This document shows, one piece after another, positions 11,492 through 23,326 of a DNA stretch of 64,000 bases. Source of the stretch: Centropus unirufus (lineage: Eukaryota > Chordata > Aves > Cuculiformes > Centropidae); the NCBI GenBank assembly GCA_013397695.1, contig VYZI01000107.1:1463659-1527658 (forward strand), written 5' to 3'. Position 1 is the stretch's first letter, and each line of letters begins with the position of its first letter. The position numbers were made by a program, and so were the translations under genes. Below the pieces are notes generated by a model that worked only from the letters and a program-made list of their open reading frames with translations, did not search any database and was not told the DNA's origin.

Positions 11492-14400
11492 CTGCATATG
11501 AGGAAAAAAAATTGACAGTTAGCAAAGTTTCAGTTACCGCAATACAGATGTTAGTGTACTTAGTAAACAGGGATTTAAGTTGGTGTTTGGAAGGAAGTAA
11601 ATTCACAAATGTCATCTGTACTTGTTTTATTCTCCCCTTAGCATCTGCTCATAGCCACTATTCTCACACATTTCTTTCCTCATTGGGAATGAGGAAATCT
11701 CTGCATATAGTGTGTCCTCCTTTTTTTAAATGGAGGAGCCTGAAGGACATCAAATGATAGTAGGGACACACGGGAAAAACAGCAAATGAGGAATCCAGTC
11801 ACATTGCTCAGTTTATGCTTATGCAAGTTACTCATTCTGACCATCAAAGCACAGTTCAGAAGCAGAAGCAAAATGTTAGGTTTAACACACAGACACATTA
11901 ATCTAAAACGGGACAAACTATGGTAGAATAAGTACTTGGTATCCTCAAATTGTACAAGACATCTGATGGGGTTTACCACCAGGTTACTAATAGCTCTATG
12001 TCAACTTGTTAGATTATGTATTGAGTTGAAGAGCTTGAGTATTAGTGGTCGATTAAAACAGTTGCAAGCAAACTCAAATCTGCTTCCACGGAAGATGCAC
12101 ACATTTTGTAAACCTGGTAAACAGTTCAGAACACGGTAGTAGTGTTTAGGGAAAAGTCAGTCTTCACCTTCCTTTCCAGTTCAGTTTTTCAACACAGTGA
12201 GATTTTAGGAAAGGATTATAGCACTGTGTGAAGATAGCAAAGAGGAAAGCGTGCATCACTATGACTGCAGCAGCTTCTAGAAACCAATGCTTGGAAATAC
12301 CAAGCTGAAATGTCTTAGTGTATGAGCTGAAGAAAAAGGAAAGAGTTCCTAATACATCACCTCAGACGAAGGTAGAAGGAATGTAAATCAACATCATGAA
12401 AATTAGCATCAGCTGAGTGAAAACCAAGACTTGTGTTAAAGAGTAGGTAACTTAGACAAATCAAGTATTCATCAACACACTCAAATCCCAAGGAGATGCT
12501 GAAAGCCCTGACAACTGTCATGCAACTGCCTTCATTTCTATGGCTAGAATGTCCTCTATCTGGAAAATCCTGGCTGCTGAAAGACCCCAATCTCACCAAC
12601 TATTTGAAAACTATCCATAATGGCCTGCAGAGACTTGACACAGACTTGCTGCATGAGCATTATAAATCAGAACTCAGGTGAGATTTACCAGTGGCCTCCA
12701 GTGCAGCATGGCTTTAGTCCTCAGGCCTTCTGCAAGCGTAACATTTATTCTATTTTGTAGAAGTTGTAAAGTGTAGTAAAGGTGCTCAACAATGAATACC
12801 GAAGCGTTGATTTGCACAGGCTGAGAATGTAAATACTCTTCAGCCAGAACATTACCCTAAGAACTGGTACATTGTGTCCCCCTGATTTCTAAAGGCAAAG
12901 AAATGTTTGGTGCTTTTTCTCTTTAATTATTAGCTGCATGTGTTAACATTCACGTCAGAAAATATTCTGAGGAACTATCACACTTCAGGTTACTCTAATT
13001 CTGTGCAGTCAAAACCTTCTACTTGTGATCCAACCAAAGTGGGCTCACAGTTCAACAGTTTGGCTTCACGCTTTAAGTGATGCATACAGCAATCCTGCGT
13101 GCCTGAACTGCTTAATGCTCCCCTCTGTCTCCAAGCACGACATCTGCGTGCATGGACAACTAGTTACTTATTCAGGATGAATTGCAGAAAAGTGGCAGTT
13201 GGCCTGCATCTTAATTTTATTTTTGTTCCTCTTCATTCATCACACCTGACACCTGAATACTTCTTTGTGGATCTTAAGCCACTTCAAGGCCACTCAGCAA
13301 GTCACGGATTCAGGAAAGCCATTAAAAAAAGGGGTGGGAGGGAATACCCAAACATCCACCATAACCTTTTACCTCCTTGCACTGCTTCATGTGCACTGTT
13401 TTGTAATACCCAGCAGAGGCATCCAATTTCTTGCCAATACTTCAAATCATTAAACCTTAGAAAGGTTTTCACTAATGGTGTCTGTTACACTGTCTAACAA
13501 AAAAATTGCAATGCTTATCGGGGAATTTCACAGCAACACTTGTTACTAGAAGACATTTACTTACCTAAATTAGTATCTGCTCGGACTAGGAGCTGAGTTT
13601 TTTCATTTCCTGCTGGTTTTAAATGTAATGTTCCTACACCTTTCTCTTTAAACTCATTATCCTTTTTGTAGAACAGTTTGCACCTGTGCAGAAAAAAAAA
13701 CAAACATTCCAAACTTGTTACTCCACATATGGAGATACAGGCAGATATATTTCCCAAATACACAGACATTTGTGTATATATCTGACTCACAGTACGCCAA
13801 GTTTAACAATAATCAGAAGTTAATATGCTGCGAGTTGCATACATAGTATTCTTTTTGACCTTGTCTCATGCTAACATATAGCACTTCCAGTTCAGAAAAA
13901 GTTAATTATTTCTTTCAGTAGTGTAATGACAAATGTATTATATTCTGGGGAAAGTAACTACACTATACACAAAGCTACACGATACACAGAGCCATGAGAA
14001 GTTGCTGTATTGTTCTGAAGTTAATATGACCACAATGTACACTGTAAACATGTTTTTAAGTGAAGCTCTAAAAAAACCGAATGCCATTCTTCACAGATTA
14101 GCATGTATCTTCTCTCAGATACAGCAAATGACTTTTTTGTAGAAAGACAAATTCTGTGCTCAGCATTAAGCAGACATGCAATTATTTGGACTACTGAACA
14201 TGCTTTGAAAAAAGTGATTATAGTAGAGCTACTCTCATTTTTAACTTGAAAGAACAGCTTGTTCACTCCTTCAGACAATAATCAGCATTTTGCAACTGAA
14301 GCATCTTATTTTAGGCCATTGAAATAGCTGAGCACCTCGCTCATCTTTCAGAAGTGCAGTCAGTACATTACTTCTGTGGCAGAACTCTATAACTTGATCT

Positions 14401-17400
14401 TATAAAATCTGACGAAGGCAGAAACATCTTCATTTGTAAAAAAACTGATCACGAGCAGAACACAAACTAGCTATCACTGCTGTGTCCATGACAACAATTT
14501 CAGTCAGATTTTACACAATCCTGTCTATAATTAACATTTTACAAGTAGAACTTCATATTCTTTATGGCTTCCTAGCAGGTTTTATTAACTAGAAAGTGAA
14601 GAACGTATGTGTCATTAATTATGTACTGCAGTGGTGAACAACGGCAATAAGTAGGTATTAACTTTATTCCCGAGGTTGTAATTCTATTCACTATTCCAAG
14701 CTAAAGACACTTACTTCTTTGAGTAGAAAGCATCATCCTCTTTTATTTCATTAACAATGACTTTGGGTGGTTCTTCTTCCTCTTCCTCTCCTCCTTTAAA
14801 TAAAAAGTTTTAATACATTCCACAGGTTAATGTTGTGAGTATATAATCCAGAAGGTATTTTTGGCACTGTATTAGAACTAGCTTAAGCATGCCATATTTG
14901 ACATATCCATGTGTAGCCTGTCAACAGTTGCCAAAATAAATACATTTAAACCAATGCGGGCTGGGCTCTGAAGCACCTACCGAAAATGTCTTATTTTCTT
15001 TTCATTGAGCCACACATCTCAAGCAACTTTAAACTGAAGAGGAGCATAAAGGGGATGAAAATATCCAACCCTCACTCAACAACCAAACCCTAAAAGTACA
15101 AAGCTTAGCAAGTCCAACTTAAGCCAAAACCAGTGGGGAAATAATGGTAACATTTCAAAGAGCAATCTCTGCAAATAGGACCGAGTGAAGCATAATAAAT
15201 ACTTCCAACAGCTAAACTGAATTTGGGAGAAAGGTATTCAGTTCCAGGAACTACAGCCAAGACGCAGTGGTAGGATTATGCCTTTGCAGTCCCTCAACCG
15301 CTAAGATTTCTATCAGCTTACTGTACCCAGCCGAGCTAAATAACAGAGTAAAACCACGAGGTAGCTGCATTTTCATTGGCCTGACAGACTTGTAAGAAAG
15401 ATGTATAGATCTTGCGCATTTTACTGAGGGATCTCTTGATAAACCTACTAGGGAAAGCAGCAGGATTGCAGTGTCCTGCAGGCTCAAAGATAAACATACT
15501 GGTTGATTTAAATTACATCGTTTCAAGTCTAGTTTTCAGCCAAAGAATTATATTCTATTATAGAAAGTATAAATCTGATAGAAATACATAGGTTTTGATA
15601 ACTATATACTTTTAGTGTTATCTAAGCAGTATGCAAGACTGGTATTTCCAGATTAGTGGCACAGCTCTACAGCTTTTAAATTAAAAAACAATTATAACCG
15701 AGTTCAACGTGTTATTATTTGAACTTTGCAGTATTCTTAAATACATTCACAGCTTACCATTAAGAATCATGACTTTAAATAGAATTTACCTTTATCGTTG
15801 GTAGTGCCACTTTCTGTCTGAGATTCCAACACATTGGTGGATACTGCAGTGACAGGCTTAGCCTGGTTTGCATCTTTTCCAAACAAACCTGAATTCCCAG
15901 GAGAAAATGAGAAACTACTAAGTGTTCCTGAACCAAGGGAACCCAAAACGGAACTGTCGACACTCTTGCCAAAATTAAATGAGACGGTCGATGTAGCTCC
16001 TAACGATGCGTCTTTTTTTTCTGATGCAGCTTCAGGTTTTTTATCCAAGGTATCCTCAGCTTTGTTGTTAAACAAAAACGTTGACCCTTGCTGTATCTTT
16101 GAATTCCCAAATGTAGAAACAGTAGACTGAGAGGCAGGCGTCTTGTTACTTTCGTTTTCAGAGCCACTGTCACTACTGCTTCCATGTTGCTGTTCGATAT
16201 TTGCTAAGTACTTCTCATAGTCTATAAAGATGGGTGTCAGGTCACACAGTGGGTTTGTGTTTACATGCTTAACTATCCAGTCACGCACAGAACAGTTTAA
16301 AGCTGCCAACTGTTTGTGGTAAGCACTAGAGCTACAAACTTTATTCTGAGCGTAGCCAGACGAGGATGGTTGACTGCCACCATTAGCTTTTGGGCTTGCA
16401 ACTTTTTTCTCAATAAATGCAGCAGTAGTAGGACCATTTGACATTGGGGATCCTGTAAGAAGAAAAACACGATTTAGAAGGCTTTTTTTCCTCCTGAAAG
16501 CAGAATTATAAAAAAAACCAAACTAAATATTCTTGATATCGCTTTTCAAATCATTAATTCCTGCTTAGTTACTTGCCACGTATGACAGCACTGTGTGGCA
16601 TATACTGTGGGGTACAGGTAAACAGACCATGCTGTGAAATAGACCTAAGCTTGCTTAGTTTAGAAAAGTTAAGTTAGTTTAGGACAGACAAAATAGATGG
16701 AATATAGTGGTATAAAAAAAAAAAATCAAAAGCAGTTGTCCAGAGTAACATTAAAAAAATAAAGTTTTATATTTCACCAAAACCCCAAAAACCTTAATTC
16801 AAGCTTTAACAGTAATTAAAACAAAATATTCAGTTATCTTACTACTTGTGCTTTAAAAAATATCTGAACACACTAGTTCATGATGTTACATGTTCTTAGT
16901 GGTTAAAAAACACCACTAAAACCCACCATAATACACCATAAAAACACACCATATTTTTGGTGTATGAAAAACCACAATAAACAAATTAAGAAAATCCTCA
17001 ATAAATGTAACTTTCTCCTAATTTAGTTAAGTTCATTCAAACTGAAGTTATTCTATCCTTCAAACTCCACTAATTCTGTCCTTTGGCACGGTTAATATTT
17101 CTGCATCTTCAGCATAGAGATAGAACTAAAATTCTTTATGGATTACCAAAGCGTAAGACTATAGTTAGATTTGACAAAATATTTCAAGTGTTTTAAAATG
17201 TAGCCATAAATGTAACAGAGAAGATTCCAGTAAGACCGTTTGCAAAAAGATGTACAGGGAAGAAAGATTAAGACTTTAGTTATGCAGCACAGATTTACCA
17301 AATATACCAGATTTACTGCAAAATATATAGAAACAAAGCCTAAAAAGTATCACACAAAAACTACCGCCCTACTAAATAAAAAATGCTAACAGGAGATTTC

Positions 17401-20400
17401 CATTTATTAATTTCAGATAATTGGGACAATTATTTAAATGGAACATGTTATCAGCTGTTTTGTACTATTCTGAAACTGTTTTACAGCAATGTATTTCACT
17501 CCCATTTGTGCCTCTAAAGCTTTTACCTCCATTATTAGATAAACATGAATTTAGTTTCTACCTCTTAAAACTGCAGGAATTTGATAACTTGTCCTTTTGT
17601 TTTAAAACCCTTTAAAACAAAACAAAAATCTTACAAAGAATAATAAAGTCTTAAGACTTTAAAACAAAACTATAGGGTTGTTTGAATTTTTTTAAATTGG
17701 TCCTACAGATTTTATGACTGAATTTGTTGATGAGCACATATGCTGATTTAAAACTTACCAAATGCTGATGGTGTTTCAGAGGTGGTCTTTAAACTGCTGA
17801 AAGGAGTGCTAGAGATGCTACTGCTTCCATTAGACAACCCTTCTAAAGGCTTTATTCCTGCACCATTACCAAATCCACTGAAACCACCTCCTCCTTTTCC
17901 AGAAGGCAATATAAAACCTTTAAAACCTTTAAAGGCTCCTCCACTTTCAGACTGGGGAGAGGGAAGAAAAAAAAATACAACTAGTTACATACATCTCCTC
18001 CAAAAAATTCCTATCTCCACTTAATTCCTTTCACCCTAGTTCAGTGTGTCACATCATGCATTATTCTAAATCATCTACGTAAACAAAGTTAATAGCTTCC
18101 TTATGACACATACTGCTACTATTTTTAAAGGACTCAAATGTCTGGTATGAAAATAAACTAGATCGAGGAAGTGGATACATAAAAGTTGTTTAGAGCAGAT
18201 GTGTTTGACCACCTATTTAGACATTCAGAGCATCTTGTTTTCTTTGCATAATTACAGAGAAATATATTATTGGAGGCTTATTTTCAGCAATTTCTAGCAT
18301 TTACATCCACAACTGGGGTCCAACACTTCAAGCCAGTCACCAAACAGCAGACTTGGGAATATTCTAGATGTATCACTTGAATGTTGCATAGGTGACTACA
18401 ATGTGACTGATGGGATCAACAAAGATAGACTGTACTTGATAATATAATACCTATGCTTTCTACAGCCTTTTCATTACCTAGCTCTGAACACTACCTTTTA
18501 ACAATATTACTTTCTGGTATAGTTTCTTACACATTTTTAGAAGACAGAGTGTGATCAGCACTCTAAGGGGAACTGCCACTTTTAGGCACTACATACAATG
18601 TATTTGGAGATAATGAGCACTTATTACTGGAAAGGCACTTTCAATGTCTCTGGAAAGCCATCAGAGGAAAATTGCTTCTGAGTTTCATCTGCCTTTGCCA
18701 CTGAACATATAGCAAAACTTAGCAATTTTAGATTCTATTCCAGTACTTGCCCTTGTGGGTATGAACTCTGTGTCCTACCTTTTCCAGCACAGTCCCCTTG
18801 TTTCTCATTCCTAGGTAGCTACCTTTATTCTCTCTCTCTTTAATCAGTCCTACCTACTTCTTTCTCTGGACATTCAAGTTAAACTGCAGCCTTTTTTTTC
18901 TTCTCTTTACAGCATTCTGCTTGCTCCATTTAGGAACATCAATAAATTCAAAGTTAATCTTTTGGTAAATATTTCACAGCCTCAGCAGTCCTGCTATCTC
19001 TTCTGCTTTTTACACTTTGCCCAGCCTATCCTAGCTCTTCTTCCAGCTTTCATCTCTAACAGCCGACTCCCACCCTCCTGACTATTTCTCCTACATTCAT
19101 CGGGTCCCCTTTCTTCGATAGTTCTATTTTTCCTATTACATTTGCTCCTGAATCCTGTTTAAGTTGTAGGCTCTTTCTTGCATCACTTCTTCCCTGCACA
19201 ATCCCTTAACTACATCTGTAGCTAAAACTACTATAACAAAGGCCAACTTCCTTTCAAATTTCTTATGGCAGAGAGTAGGTGGCACTAAAGCACTTCACAG
19301 GGGAATAATAAAAAAAAAAGACAATGATTTTCATTCTCAGAACAGCTTTGAGTTTTGGCCTTTGCTTTTTTTAGCCTCTGAGACATTCCCCAGCCCTCCA
19401 GTATGGATAAATAGTAACTTCTGATTTCCAGGCTTCCATCTCTGCAAAGAATGAAACTAGAGTGGTTCAGATGCTATTTTACCCATCTGTAGATGACATT
19501 GTGCCTGAAACTCTGCATTTATAATTCAAAAATACACATACCTTCATCCAGACAATACTAGCATTACCCATTTTTCATTCTACCCTTATTATTGCTATGG
19601 AACAGTAAGCAAACATTAATTTGAATGTATAAGCTGAGTAACTGCGTATATCTTCTAAACAATAGCTTTATACAGTATTGTTACACGCCCAAGGAAGTAA
19701 AAATCTGAGCACAGAGGTCATATTTTGTAACTGAGTCAAACTACAACACTAAAGCTCATTGATTACATTACCTCTGATCCAACATTTCGGCGTTTTGCTT
19801 TTTTAATAGCCCTGCCCTTCAAGACTTCTTCGCTAGCTACCGAGAATGTTCCCACCTGTAAGAGGAAGTTATGGAATCCTTAGTGAAATTCTTGGAATGC
19901 ATAGTCATCACAGTCTGATGAAATGGCCGAGATCAGTTTTTTAACACAACTGTAACACTGCTCCCTAACAAAAATAGTAAAATAGAAATAATACAGAAAA
20001 TATAGTACTGTTATTAGCTTGCCAGCTATTTGGACATTAGTTGATAATTTCAAAACTCTTCTTTCTTGTTCAGCATTATATTTCTCTTCATGTAATCTCC
20101 ATTTTGTTATGAGGATTCAGCATATTTTTTTTCTAAACAGATCCATAAGATATCTTCAATGAAGGTAACCTGTCAGTATTGCCCTGTTATAAACTACCTT
20201 CAGGAGCTTGGAGAAGGGATGTTGAGATGCATGCTGTAAATCAATCACCTGCAGTCTGATGTAGTTCAAGTATTAGCAAAGGCAGCTACTGCCTAATTAC
20301 TTCCCTATGGATAAGTGAGGAAATCAGATTTCCTTATATTCAAATTTCTGGAAGAGTACTGCCAGTTTTCTTACATCTTGTAGGTCTAGACATTTAATAC

Positions 20401-21037
20401 TGTTAGTAGCACAGACACTAGCACCATTTTTTAGACATAATACATGAGCCATGAGTTAGTGTGAGACACTAAACATGAAAACCTCCTTTTATAATCGGAT
20501 GAAACGTATTATTTTACTGTGTGCTTCATTCCTCTGGCCACATAGGGACACTCTGCTAAGCACTCCAAATTAATTTCAGAAATATGTTAACTACTACTGC
20601 CCTTTAAAAAAAATAAAACATGAGACATGAAGAAAATCTATCTCAGAAAACCAAAATTGCTTTTCTTGCTAACTCAATAAATGCCCATCACAAATTTGAA
20701 GAGTTCAAAAGCATCATGCATTTCAACAAGCCTGGGGTTCCCTTTAGATATCCAAAGTTCCCTTGCTCAGAGCTGCTGGTATCATTTTGACTGTCAAAAG
20801 CTGTTTTGCCATATGGGCTGCTTTACATTGGAAGCTTTATGAAAAAAAAGAAAAAGAAGAATAAGAAAAGCCCTTACATAAAACTGTCTTTAATTACTAC
20901 ATAAAAAGCACATGTAAATAGCTACCCTACTACCTGCAGCACTGAGGGTTATCTAAATTATATCTTACCTCCTCAGCTTCATCCTCCTGATCCCAGTTTC
21001 TGTCAGTCAATTCCTTCTCTGCAATTCTCTTTGCCAT
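11289..21037 (-). CDS. NUP50: Nucleoporin 50 (NUP50/NPAP60), seven coding exons, 469 aa
   Basis: The protein is a mobile FG nucleoporin of the nuclear basket that binds importin-alpha and Ran and speeds cargo release and importin recycling (family knowledge). Coding exons, in transcript order, are 21037-20969, 19855-19772, 17951-17759, 16452-15790, 14793-14715, 13683-13565 and 11491-11289. They total 1410 nt including TAA, and all six introns between them are GT-AG. The translation starts MAKRIAEKELTDRNW and ends ILLEKKEA, matching NUP50 end to end; human NUP50 has 468 residues. Visible parts: the N-terminal importin-alpha-binding segment (about 1-46), five FG dipeptides (residues 78, 115, 230, 276, 306), a conserved AYHKQLAALNCSVRDW block (159-174 and onward), an acidic run (339-344), and a C-terminal RanBP1-type Ran-binding domain (about 350-469). 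The start has a favourable context (AAAAATGG). Identification is essentially certain; the exon edges come from reading splice sites by eye. Confidence 0.97.
11492..13564 (-). other. NUP50: NUP50 last intron
   Basis: About 2.1 kb of AT-rich intron. Short frames here (for example 13099-13497, plus) have no recognised domain and no supporting splice structure. No repeat family recognised. Confidence 0.85.
13565..13683 (-). CDS. NUP50: NUP50 coding exon 6 (residues 363-403, Ran-binding domain)
   Basis: This is the central part of the RanBP1-type fold, with the typical CKLFYKKDNEFKEKGVGTLH and LLVRADTNLG strands. The acceptor is ctgcacag|GTGC and the donor TTTAG|gtaagt. At 119 nt it ends in phase 1. 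The sequence is almost identical to mammalian NUP50 here. Confidence 0.96.
13684..15789 (-). other. NUP50: NUP50 introns flanking coding exon 5
   Basis: Two introns (13684-14714 and 14794-15789) around the small acidic exon at 14715-14793. AT-rich, with nothing recognisable apart from splice sites. Confidence 0.85.
14715..14793 (-). CDS. NUP50: NUP50 coding exon 5 (residues 337-363, acidic linker into the Ran-binding domain)
   Basis: The exon encodes an acidic run of six glutamates followed by PPKVIVNEIKEDDAFYSKK, the entry to the RanBP1-like domain. The acceptor is tttaaag|GAGGAG and the donor AAAGAA|gtaagt. At 79 nt it ends in phase 2, so Lys363 is shared with the next exon. Confidence 0.95.
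15790..16452 (-). CDS. NUP50: NUP50 coding exon 4 (residues 116-337, large central FG exon)
   Basis: This is the largest coding exon, 663 nt. It holds the conserved block AYHKQLAALNCSVRDWIVKH (residues 159-178) and its continuation to about residue 200, then a Ser/Asn/Lys-rich region with FG at 230, 276 and 306. The acceptor is cttacag|GATCC and the donor AAAG|gtaaat; both junctions are phase 1. Met119 is internal, not a start, because the frame continues upstream to the acceptor and joins exon 3 without a break. Confidence 0.96.
16453..17758 (-). other. NUP50: NUP50 intron between coding exons 3 and 4
   Basis: AT-rich intron of about 1.3 kb. It carries an imperfect hairpin of ACACCA/TGGTGT motifs at about 16932-16964, within a cluster of caccat-type words (16900-16975). 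Confidence 0.85.
17759..17951 (-). CDS. NUP50: NUP50 coding exon 3 (residues 52-116, Gly/Ser-rich with two FG motifs)
   Basis: The exon encodes a low-complexity linker containing AFKGFKGF, a glycine run and FG at residues 78-79; the FG at 115-116 is split by the next intron. The acceptor is ctccccag|TCTGAAAG and the donor TTTG|gtaag. At 193 nt it ends in phase 1, and the next exon supplies the last two bases of Gly116. Confidence 0.95.
17952..19771 (-). other. NUP50: NUP50 intron between coding exons 2 and 3, with a pyrimidine-rich stretch
   Basis: About 1.8 kb. From roughly 18770 to 19210 the plus strand is strongly pyrimidine-rich (many ctttctct, cttcttcc words), so the transcript is purine-rich over about 400 nt. 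No exon or repeat family recognised. Confidence 0.8.
19772..19855 (-). CDS. NUP50: NUP50 coding exon 2 (residues 24-51, basic NLS-like segment)
   Basis: This exon encodes the second importin-alpha-binding segment, including the basic cluster RAIKKAKRR, which in the family occupies the NLS-binding groove of importin-alpha and so competes with cargo. The acceptor is tacag|GTGGG and the donor GAG|gtaat; 84 nt, phase 0 to phase 0, so skipping it would keep the frame. Confidence 0.96.
19856..20968 (-). other. NUP50: NUP50 intron between coding exons 1 and 2
   Basis: About 1.1 kb of AT-rich intron with standard splice ends; nothing else recognised. Confidence 0.85.
20969..21037 (-). CDS. NUP50: NUP50 coding exon 1 (start codon; residues 1-23)
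   Basis: This exon encodes the extreme N terminus, the first part of the importin-alpha-binding segment in the family. The exon itself begins at 21047, after the acceptor cgcacacag, so ten untranslated bases precede the ATG. Its donor reads GAG|gtaag at 20968, and it ends in phase 0. The lysine/arginine-containing start (MAKR) followed by an acidic stretch is nearly identical to mammalian NUP50. Confidence 0.96.
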
Positions 21038-23039
21038 TTTTGCACACCTGTGTGCGAAAAAAAATGCACGGAATCAATTGCACAGAAATAAAAATTCTGA
21101 ACAACAGTAATCTTCAATGTGTATTACCAGAACAAATAACAGGAATCAAAGTTAATAGAGAAGTGGTCAAAACTGGAATGAGAGTTGAAAACCAGGTGTT
21201 TCCAGCAGCTGGCTACAACAGCCAACAGTGCTTGAGCCTAACGTTGTGGTGGTGATAAGCCATATTTTATCTTAAAGCTAAGCAACAATTGAAACACGCA
21301 GTTCAACTATGGGATGTGTTTCTTTAGCAGCAATGCTGGCTAGAGAAATTTCTTTCAGTCCCATAGACCATACCCCCTATCACCACTTACACTGAAGGGT
21401 TGCGACAACTCAGAAATATGGAAAAAAGATGTGGTTAAGATTCCATACTCCACCTTGCCTCAAGATCCCCATGGATGGAGCATGAGAAAAGTAAGCTGCT
21501 TTACAGCATCTCAAATAAGCACCAGTGAGGACCTGCTGAAGCAGCTGGACAGAAAGCTTGGATAAGAATGAAGACAACATTCTCCTACAAAAGAGGATCA
21601 GTAGAATACTGCCAATTAGAAATTTGAAAAATTCTATTACAAATAGATTTGATTATTTATCTTCCAGGGGACACACGTATCATGAATTTTAGAGCAGTTA
21701 CTGTATATAGCCAGTCCTCTATTAGCTAGTCAGGAGAAGGAATGCCTGTAACAGTTCTACCTTTCAAGTTGCATTTGACTGAAGTACAACTTATCAGCAG
21801 TGTACACAAATAAAGAATGAATCCAGCTATGATATTTTGTACCTGAAAGCACTTGGCAAGTAACCACTTTATTCAAATTTTTTATGAAAAAAGGTTTTTT
21901 CCTAGCTATGCTTATAACATCAGATACTAAATATGATAGCTTGTCGAAAGAAAGATGTGGTTCTGTAGCAATTTGTGAGCACAAAAATTAAAAAGTCTTC
22001 AAAAAACCCTCTTAGGTTTCTCATTACAACCCAGCCAGATAAAAAAAATTCCACACATAGTTGAACTTCTGAGCTGATAATGACAACAAGACATTGTTAC
22101 AGGACATCTTTAGCCAATGAAATATTTTAAAACAGAACAGAAAATCCAGCTGCACAACAGTCTTGGGTTACATGTCAATGCCATGAATTCTGGTTTCACA
22201 CACTTCACAAATAAGGTCAAGTTATTAGGGTCTTTTGGAAATACAGTGACAAAAGATTAATTTGTTTAAACACTTCAAAACATCCAAATGAACACCATCT
22301 TCAAAACGAGAGCTCCTACCAAGCCCTGTTCAATTCTCTGCCTGACTGGGGAACTATTTACAACTAGCCCACTGGAAAAAAAATATTTTAAAGTCATATT
22401 GCCTCCCCAGTCTAGTTTCCCACAGGGGTATCGGAGGAAGACAAGACTGCATCCCTTTGGCAGCAGTCAGAACTGAAAGGCTAGTAAAACCTAGTATTAC
22501 ACTATAGGATTCCATGGAAGATCGAATTACCATTCTTAACCCAGCCACTGAAGCAAGACAAGCACATTAACTGGAAAGCCTGCTCACCACTAATAGAAGA
22601 GTGATAAACTTGTTGGCCTTGCCTCCAGGTTCTTGGCACCTACCTGTGTTTACATGATTTCCCTATGTTGATACTGAAAACAGGAGGAGCACATAGAATC
22701 TAACATACATGAAGACAGGAGCAAGAGAAACCTTAAGGTATTTTCTAGTCCGTGAAACAAGCAGCATCACAAAACTACCTCTATCTGATATTCACAGCCT
22801 TCAAGATGTTTCAGTACCAAATGTTAAGAACAGGAGTATTTTGAGAAATAGCTCTATTTAAAAAAGAAAAAACCCCCACGAAATACAGCCGTTTTGTTAA
22901 ACTGCTCAAATGCACCTGGTAACTGAATCTGCCATATTTAATGCAGCACTTTGAGAACAAGACTTACATTTCCTATTTGCATTCCACAAGATCACTTATC
23001 TGCTACAAACCTTCCGCTGGGGCACCCAACCTCAAACCG

Positions 23040-23326
23040 GGCTGCAGGAGTCAATGTTGCATCACACTCGCGTGACCACGTTACGTCATCAACGCGCGGC
23101 GAGCTGATGACGCAAGCCGGCGTGCCCGAGCTCTGCCGGCGAGCGGGAGAGCCCTGCGGGATCCCAGAGTCGGAGGAAGGAGGGGCGGGAAAGCCCCGCG
23201 GGATCCCGGGATGCGCAGCGGCTGCCGCCCGGTTTCTGTCCCCAGCTTTTCCTTGCCCGAAGCGCCCTTCGGTTTCTGTTTCGCTCTATCGGTTTCACGC
23301 ACCAAGCCCCGCTTGCTTCAGGGAAC
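23040..23326. promoter_or_regulatory. CpG-rich block in NUP50 intron 1 with CRE-like and ISRE-like motifs
   Basis: CpG-dense DNA separated from the main island by a CR1 insertion. It holds an inverted pair of CRE-like half sites (CGTCATCA at 23084-23091 and TGATGACG at 23105-23112), an ISRE-consensus TTTCTGTTTC at 23273-23282, and two near copies of a GCCCYGCGGGATCCC unit 42 bp apart (about 23151 and 23193). It may be a detached part of the original island or an alternative promoter; this is inference. Confidence 0.4.

Noticed and set aside
11492..11615. 5' extension of the terminal NUP50 frame
   Set aside because: It runs back across the acceptor at 11492 into the intron; the spliced frame joins exon 6 instead.
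11317..11757. Plus-strand 146-codon frame
   Set aside because: It is antisense to the terminal NUP50 exon and its open state follows from that coding sequence.
15767..15789. C-terminal extension GKFYLKS of the large central exon
   Set aside because: It is read-through past the donor AAAG|gtaaat; splicing to 14793 restores the NUP50 sequence.
16442..16444. Met119 as a possible translation start
   Set aside because: The frame continues upstream to a good acceptor and joins exons encoding the conserved NUP50 N terminus.
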